Of a DNA stretch of 64,000 nucleotides, positions 59,968 through 64,000 are shown in pieces. The notes under the pieces were generated by a model, which saw nothing but the letters and a program-made list of their open reading frames with translations, was not told the origin of the DNA and did no database searches. Source of the stretch: Mangrovibrevibacter kandeliae (lineage in GTDB: Bacteria; Pseudomonadota; Alphaproteobacteria; Rhizobiales; Rhizobiaceae); the NCBI RefSeq assembly GCF_024519155.1, contig NZ_JANIFJ010000002.1, forward strand, positions 310,001-374,000, written 5' to 3'. The translations under genes and the position numbers were made by a program. Within the stretch, counting starts at the first letter, position 1. Each line of letters begins with the position of its first letter.

Positions 59968-61521
59968 CTACCGAACCGGGAGGCCGTGCGCCTCCCGGTC
60001 GAAGGTGTCGGGCGTCACGCCCCGCTCGGTCAGCGCATACTTCTTGACCTTGCCGTTCTCGGTCGTCGGAAGACTGTCGAGGACCTCAATGTAGCGCGGG
60101 ATGGCGAAGTAGCTGAGACGGGGGCGGCAGAAGCCGATCAGCTCGACCGGATCGAGGCTGGCGCCGGCGGCCGGGACGATGGCGGCGGCGACCTCGTCCT
60201 CCGCCATGTCCGAGCGGACCGGAAAGACCGCGACCGACGCGACGGCCGGATGGGCGAGCAGCACCTGCTCGACCTCGTAGGAGGAGATGTTCTCGCCGCG
60301 GCGGCGGATCGCGTCCTTCATCCGGTCGATGAAACGGAAGCTGTCCGCTTCCCGAACCACGCGGTCGCCGGTGTGGAACCAGAGGTTCCGCCACGCCTCG
60401 ACGGTCTTCTCCGGCATCTCGAAGTAGCCGCTCGAAAAGGCGAAGGGTTCGTCGGCCCGCAGCACGAGTTCGCCGGCTTCGCCGGGGGGCACCGTCTCGT
60501 CCCGCTCGTCCACCACCTTGGCCTCGAAACCCGGTCGCACCCGTCCCATTGCGCCGGAACCGCCTTCGCCCGGCGCGCCGGCGATGACGAAGTTCGTCTC
60601 GGTCGAGCCGTAGCCCTCGACGAGCGGAAAGCCGAAGCGCTCGACGAAGGGCGCGTGGAACCGCGGCGGCACGCCCGGACCGAGCGCCACGCGCACATGA
60701 TGGGCGCGGTCGAGATCGGTCGGCGGCCGCGAGAGCAGGATCGGCACCATGGCGCCGAGCAGGTAGGTAACCGTCGCGCCATGCTCGACGAGCGCCGGCC
60801 ACAGGCCGGAGGCCGAGAAGCGCTTGCCGATGACCACCGTGGAGCCGGTGATCAGCGCCTGATAAACCGTGTTCAGCGCGTTGACGTGGAACAGCGGCAG
60901 TGCCGTATAGAGCCGTTCGCCTTCCCCGAGCCCGAGGATGTCGGCGGTGTTGGCGCCCCACCAGAACAGCTGGCCGTGCGGGCAGCAGACCCCCTTCGAG
61001 GGGCCGGTCGTCCCCGACGTGTAAATGATGGCGGCGAGATCGCCGGCGCCGAGCGCGGCCGGCGGGATCGGATCGCCCGGCGCGGGCAGCGGCGCGGCAA
61101 GAGGATGGTCGATCCGGGCCGGCGCGCCGATCACCCAGATCGCCTCCAGCGCCAGCCGCGCCGTATCGATCGTGCCGAGGCCCTCGCCGAGCGCATCCTC
61201 GATGACCAGCAGCCGGGCGCCGGAGTTCGACAGGATGTGATCGAGCTGCGCGCCCCGGGAGGCGACGTTGATCGGCACGGCCACCGCGCCGAGCCAGGCG
61301 CAGCCGAAGACGAGCTCGAGAAACTCCGCCCGGTTCGTGCAGATGATCGCGACGCGGTCGCCGCGGCGGATCCCGGCCGCCTGCAGGCCGCCGGCGCGGC
61401 GGGCGGCGATGGCGGCGGCGTCGGCGAAACGCCAGCGCACGCCGTCGACGACGATCAGCTCGCGCTCGCCGAAGCGCTCGGCCTGCATGGCGAGTAGGTC
61501 CGGCAGGACGCGCCTATCCAT
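59968..61521 (-). CDS. AMP-forming acyl-CoA ligase (CaiC/FadD-like)
   Basis: A 517-residue adenylate-forming enzyme that activates a carboxylic acid to its CoA ester. Motifs are IIYTSGTTGPSKGV (P-loop), VEGYGSTETNFVI (A5), LWFHTGDRVVREADSFRFID, RMKDAIRRRGENISS (hinge) and the catalytic Lys in TTENGKVKKY. It is not of the benzoate-ligase branch. The ATG at 61521 has AGAGGA six bases upstream; a GTG at 61524 is in frame. It is the last gene of the minus-strand unit with the thioesterase and the bifunctional flavoenzyme, so an aromatic substrate (salicylate or anthranilate) or an aliphatic breakdown product is possible. Confidence 0.87.
   Translation of the reverse strand: MDRRVLPDLLAMQAERFGERELIVVDGVRWRFADAAAIAARRAGGLQAAGIRRGDRVAIICTNRAEFLELVFGCAWLGAVAVPINVASRGAQLDHILSNSGARLLVIEDALGEGLGTIDTARLALEAIWVIGAPARIDHPLAAPLPAPGDPIPPAALGAGDLAAIIYTSGTTGPSKGVCCPHGQLFWWGANTADILGLGEGERLYTALPLFHVNALNTVYQALITGSTVVIGKRFSASGLWPALVEHGATVTYLLGAMVPILLSRPPTDLDRAHHVRVALGPGVPPRFHAPFVERFGFPLVEGYGSTETNFVIAGAPGEGGSGAMGRVRPGFEAKVVDERDETVPPGEAGELVLRADEPFAFSSGYFEMPEKTVEAWRNLWFHTGDRVVREADSFRFIDRMKDAIRRRGENISSYEVEQVLLAHPAVASVAVFPVRSDMAEDEVAAAIVPAAGASLDPVELIGFCRPRLSYFAIPRYIEVLDSLPTTENGKVKKYALTERGVTPDTFDREAHGLPVR
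59975..59999. terminator. Perfect hairpin spanning the 3' end of the ligase gene
   Basis: ACCGGGAGGC and GCCTCCCGGT form a perfect 10-bp stem around a 5-base loop, ending just before the ligase stop codon and between convergent genes. No U-run follows on either strand, so it may act as a stability hairpin or Rho-assisted end. Confidence 0.4.
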
Positions 61522-61594
61522 CACAAATCCTCTTTGTCCTCCGCTCGCCGGACGGGTCGCTCCGCCCGTCCGGCAGACGCAGGCCGCTGCGCCG

Positions 61595-62035
61595 TCACGC
61601 CTGCGCGTCGCCGATCAGGAAGCGCGCCATCGAGAGCTTGAGATCGTCCGGCAGGGGAAGCGACTTCGGCACCCCGTCGGACAGGTCGCAGTGAACGATG
61701 GTGTGGCGCGCGGACAGGATCGGGCGGCCGTCCTCGTGCGCGGCGCGGATGTCGAGCGTGATCGAGCTGCGGCCGATCGCGACCACGGCAAGGCGGTAGA
61801 CGGCGACGTCGCCCAGCCGGACCGGGCCGAGGAAGTCGACGGCCACCGAAACCGCCGGCATGCCGCGCTTCTCGTCCATGTGGATGTGGCGGAAGTCGTC
61901 GCCGAGCGCGGTGTCGAACCAGTCCTCGACGGTCCAGTTCACCATCTCGACGAGCCGCGGAAAGAACGCGATGCCCGCCGGATCGCACTGGCCGAAGCGC
62001 AGCTTGTAGCGGCCCTCGAAGATCTCGCCCGGCAT
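61595..62035 (-). CDS. Acyl-CoA thioesterase, 4-hydroxybenzoyl-CoA thioesterase-like hotdog fold
   Basis: A 146-residue hotdog-fold thioesterase. The N-terminal motif FGQCDPAGIAFFPRLVEMVN carries the catalytic Asp18 of the 4-hydroxybenzoyl-CoA thioesterase type, followed by the hotdog helix (VNWTVEDWFDTALG). The ATG at 62035 is 14 bases after the bifunctional flavoenzyme stop. It would hydrolyse an aryl-CoA or dead-end acyl-CoA to free CoA, a common accessory of CoA-dependent aromatic pathways. Confidence 0.9.
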   Translation of the reverse strand: MPGEIFEGRYKLRFGQCDPAGIAFFPRLVEMVNWTVEDWFDTALGDDFRHIHMDEKRGMPAVSVAVDFLGPVRLGDVAVYRLAVVAIGRSSITLDIRAAHEDGRPILSARHTIVHCDLSDGVPKSLPLPDDLKLSMARFLIGDAQA

Positions 62036-62048
62036 CAGCCCCGCCCCG

Positions 62049-64000
62049 TCATTCGGCCGCCTCGCGCCGGTCCGCCTGGCCCTCGTCCGTCTCGTGCGGC
62101 CTCGGCCGGGCCTTGCGGCGCAGCTCGATCTCCTGTTCGCGCTTCTTCGGCAGTTCGCGATGCGCCTGGTCCCGGCCCGCCAGATACTGCTTCGGCCAGT
62201 GCTGGTTGCGTGCGTCGTACCAGGCGGCGGCCTCGCGCGTGAAATACGGGTTCCACAGGTGCGGCCGGCCGAGCGCGACGAGGTCGGCGCGGCGGGTGTG
62301 CAGGATGGTGTTGACCTGCCCCGCCTCGGTGATGGCACCGACCGTCATCACCGCCATCTTCGGCACGTTGCGGATCGCCTCGGCGAACTTGACCTGGAAC
62401 ATCCGGCCGTAGATCGGCTTCTGGCCCGCGACCGTCTGGCCGGCCGACACGTCGATGAGGTCGCAGCCGGCCTCGGCGAAGGCTTCTGAGATTGCGAAGC
62501 TGTCCGCTTCCGAGATGCCGCCCTCCGCCCAGTCCGTGGCCGAAATGCGCACCGACATCGGCTTTTCGGCCGGCCAGACCTCACGCATCGCCTGGAAGAC
62601 CTCCAGCGGATAACGCAGGCGGTTTTCGATCGAGCCGCCATAGTCGTCGCCGCGACGGTTGGTGAGCGGCGAGAGGAAGGAGGCGAGAAGATAGCCGTGG
62701 GCGCAGTGCAGCTCGACCATGTCGAAGCCGGCGCGGTCGGCCCGCTCGGTCGCCTGGACGAAATCCGCCTTGATCCGGTCCATGTCGACGCGGTCGAGGG
62801 CCTTCGGCGTGGCGCTGATCTCGTCCATGTAGGGAATGTCGGAGGCCGAGAAGAGCGGCCAGTTCTGCGCCTTCTCCGCGAGCGGCATGTCCATCTTGTG
62901 CCAGCCGAGCTGGGTGGATCCCTTGCGGCCGGCATGGCCGAGCTGCATCACCATCTTCGTCTTCGTATTGGCATGGACGAAGTCGACGATGCGCTTGAAC
63001 TGCGCCTCGTGCGCGTCCGTCCACAGGCCGGGGCACCCCGGCGTGATGCGCGCATCGGCCGAGGGGCAGGTCATCTCGACGAACACCATGCCGGCGCCGC
63101 CGAGCGCGTGCGAGGTGTAGTGGACGAAATGCCAGTCGGTGAGATTGCCGCCGTCGTCGGCCGAGTATTGCGCCATCGGCGACATCACCACGCGGTTCTC
63201 GACGGTCATGTCGCGCAGCTTGAACCGCGTGAACATCGGCGTCGGCCGCGACGTGCGGTAATCCTCGCCAGTCTCGCGATAGAGCCGCTCGTAGAAGGCC
63301 GTGTCGACCTTCTCGACGAAGTCCGGATCGCGAACCAGGAGGTTGTCGTAGGTGATCGACTTCGCCCGGCACATCACCACCATGGCGAACTGCTCCGGGC
63401 TCATGTCCCAGGACCAGTTCATGTGCTCGAACCAGGCGAGCGACACGTCGGCATTGTGCTGGATGATCTGGCAGGGCGTGCGCCGCTCGTCCTCATAGGC
63501 CTTGAAGGCCGCCGCGACGCTCGTCTCGGCATGGTCGACGACCGCGTCCGAGAGCGAGATCGCGCACTCCATCGCCAGCTTGGTGCCCGAGCCGATGGAG
63601 TAGTGCGCGGAGGCCTTCGCATCGCCGAGCAGCACGATGTTCTCGTGCGTCCACTGCTCGGAGAAGATCCGCGGAAACTGCCGCCAGTTCGATCGGTTGA
63701 GGAGCAGCGGGTGGCCCTGCAACTCCTCGGCGTAGAGCATCTCGAGCCGCTGCTTCGACTGCGCCTCGTCCATCCCGTCGAAGCCGTGCCCGCGCCAGCA
63801 GGCGTCGTCCATCTCGAAGATCCAGGTCGAGCGGCCGACCTCGTACTGGTAGGTGTGGGCGCAGATGATCCCGTGCTCGGTCTCGCGGAAGAAGTAGTTG
63901 AACTCGTCCATCGGACGGGTGGAGCCCATCCAGCAGAAGCGGTTGGACTTGATCGTCACCTCCGGCCGGAAGCTCTCGCGGAAATGCTCGCGGATCTTCG
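62049..64000 (-). CDS. Bifunctional flavin monooxygenase/OYE-type reductase (2-aminobenzoyl-CoA monooxygenase/reductase or salicylyl-CoA 5-hydroxylase type), N-terminus beyond window
   Basis: The visible 650 residues show two fused flavin domains. The first, truncated at the window edge, is a PHBH-type monooxygenase with the GD motif in IVLLGDAKASAHYSIGSGTK; its GxGxxG start lies beyond 64000. From about 63240 an Old-Yellow-Enzyme domain follows (MTVENRVVMSPMAQYSADDG, VMQLGHAGRKGS, ELHCAHGYLLASFLSPLTN, RRGDDYGGSIENR). This architecture is that of 2-aminobenzoyl-CoA monooxygenase/reductase, which hydroxylates and then reductively dearomatises anthraniloyl-CoA; pipelines often name it salicylyl-CoA 5-hydroxylase. 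The last 40 residues are highly charged (Arg, Lys and Glu). Anthraniloyl-CoA is favoured by the kynureninase and ligase genes. Confidence 0.9.
   Translation of the reverse strand, partial: KIREHFRESFRPEVTIKSNRFCWMGSTRPMDEFNYFFRETEHGIICAHTYQYEVGRSTWIFEMDDACWRGHGFDGMDEAQSKQRLEMLYAEELQGHPLLLNRSNWRQFPRIFSEQWTHENIVLLGDAKASAHYSIGSGTKLAMECAISLSDAVVDHAETSVAAAFKAYEDERRTPCQIIQHNADVSLAWFEHMNWSWDMSPEQFAMVVMCRAKSITYDNLLVRDPDFVEKVDTAFYERLYRETGEDYRTSRPTPMFTRFKLRDMTVENRVVMSPMAQYSADDGGNLTDWHFVHYTSHALGGAGMVFVEMTCPSADARITPGCPGLWTDAHEAQFKRIVDFVHANTKTKMVMQLGHAGRKGSTQLGWHKMDMPLAEKAQNWPLFSASDIPYMDEISATPKALDRVDMDRIKADFVQATERADRAGFDMVELHCAHGYLLASFLSPLTNRRGDDYGGSIENRLRYPLEVFQAMREVWPAEKPMSVRISATDWAEGGISEADSFAISEAFAEAGCDLIDVSAGQTVAGQKPIYGRMFQVKFAEAIRNVPKMAVMTVGAITEAGQVNTILHTRRADLVALGRPHLWNPYFTREAAAWYDARNQHWPKQYLAGRDQAHRELPKKREQEIELRRKARPRPHETDEGQADRREAAE

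Noticed and set aside
1-64000. CRISPR arrays, insertion sequences, prophage genes, tRNA or rRNA genes
   Set aside because: I saw no regularly spaced direct repeats, transposase or integrase motifs, cloverleaf sequences or rRNA-like stretches by reading. A tool-based scan could still find a small RNA.

Overview
The window is GC-rich DNA with densely packed genes, many ATGA/GTGA stop-start overlaps and no tRNA or rRNA genes that I could see. Gene content (NasS/NasT, cyanase, many branched-chain-type ABC transporters, CoA-ligase aromatic catabolism) and a RIME-like intergenic repeat near 3.5 kb suggest a metabolically versatile alphaproteobacterium, probably Hyphomicrobiales (Rhizobiales). The species cannot be named from the sequence alone.

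Layout. 1-3.4 kb: a truncated peptide/opine-type ABC binding protein, a divergent LysR regulator with a dyad operator, and an ArgE-like M20 deacylase. 3.7-10.7 kb: a nitrogen module on the minus strand (formate/nitrite channel, cyanase, siroheme nitrite reductase and its flavoprotein partner) with the cytoplasmic nitrate sensor NasS and the ANTAR antiterminator NasT. 10.8-19.8 kb: assorted oxidoreductases and aldolases, including a divergent pair of phytoene-desaturase-like flavoproteins. 20-27.8 kb: a probable isatin hydrolase, MarR regulator, exported VOC protein, indolepyruvate-ferredoxin-oxidoreductase-type IorAB and a polar amino-acid ABC binding protein and permease. 28-42.9 kb: a complete branched-chain-type ABC transporter, then a cupin, a flavin monooxygenase, and an operon of SDR, MarR, enoyl-CoA hydratase, acyl-CoA dehydrogenase, 2-aminobenzoate/benzoate-type CoA ligase and RidA, followed by glutaryl-CoA dehydrogenase and kynurenine formamidase. 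42.9-50.1 kb (minus): an aldo/keto reductase-RidA fusion, tryptophan 2,3-dioxygenase and kynureninase co-translated with a branched-chain-type ABC transporter. 50.2-54.2 kb: a GntR regulator, small proteins, a second aldo/keto reductase and a binding protein. 54.4-59.4 kb: a third such transporter with a fused permease-ATPase. 59.5-64 kb: an Ohr-type peroxidase, then (minus) a CoA ligase, a thioesterase and the 3' two-thirds or more of a bifunctional flavin monooxygenase/Old-Yellow-Enzyme protein of the 2-aminobenzoyl-CoA monooxygenase/reductase (salicylyl-CoA 5-hydroxylase) type.

How it may fit together. From 20 kb onward most genes converge on anthraniloyl-CoA. Tryptophan can be taken through TDO, kynurenine formamidase and kynureninase to anthranilate and then to its CoA ester by the ligase at 38.2 kb. 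A second arm is suggested by the isatin-hydrolase-like gene next to IorAB: isatinate is an aryl-glyoxylate, and oxidative decarboxylation by an IorAB-type enzyme would yield anthraniloyl-CoA directly. The bifunctional enzyme at the right edge would dearomatise it, and the hydratase, dehydrogenases, RidA proteins and GcdH are candidates for deamination and beta-oxidation. Two short recurrent intergenic motifs (CTTAAACTAAT-like and TGCA-N2-TGCA) may link these units into regulons. The pathway assignment is inference; the individual family assignments are mostly firm.
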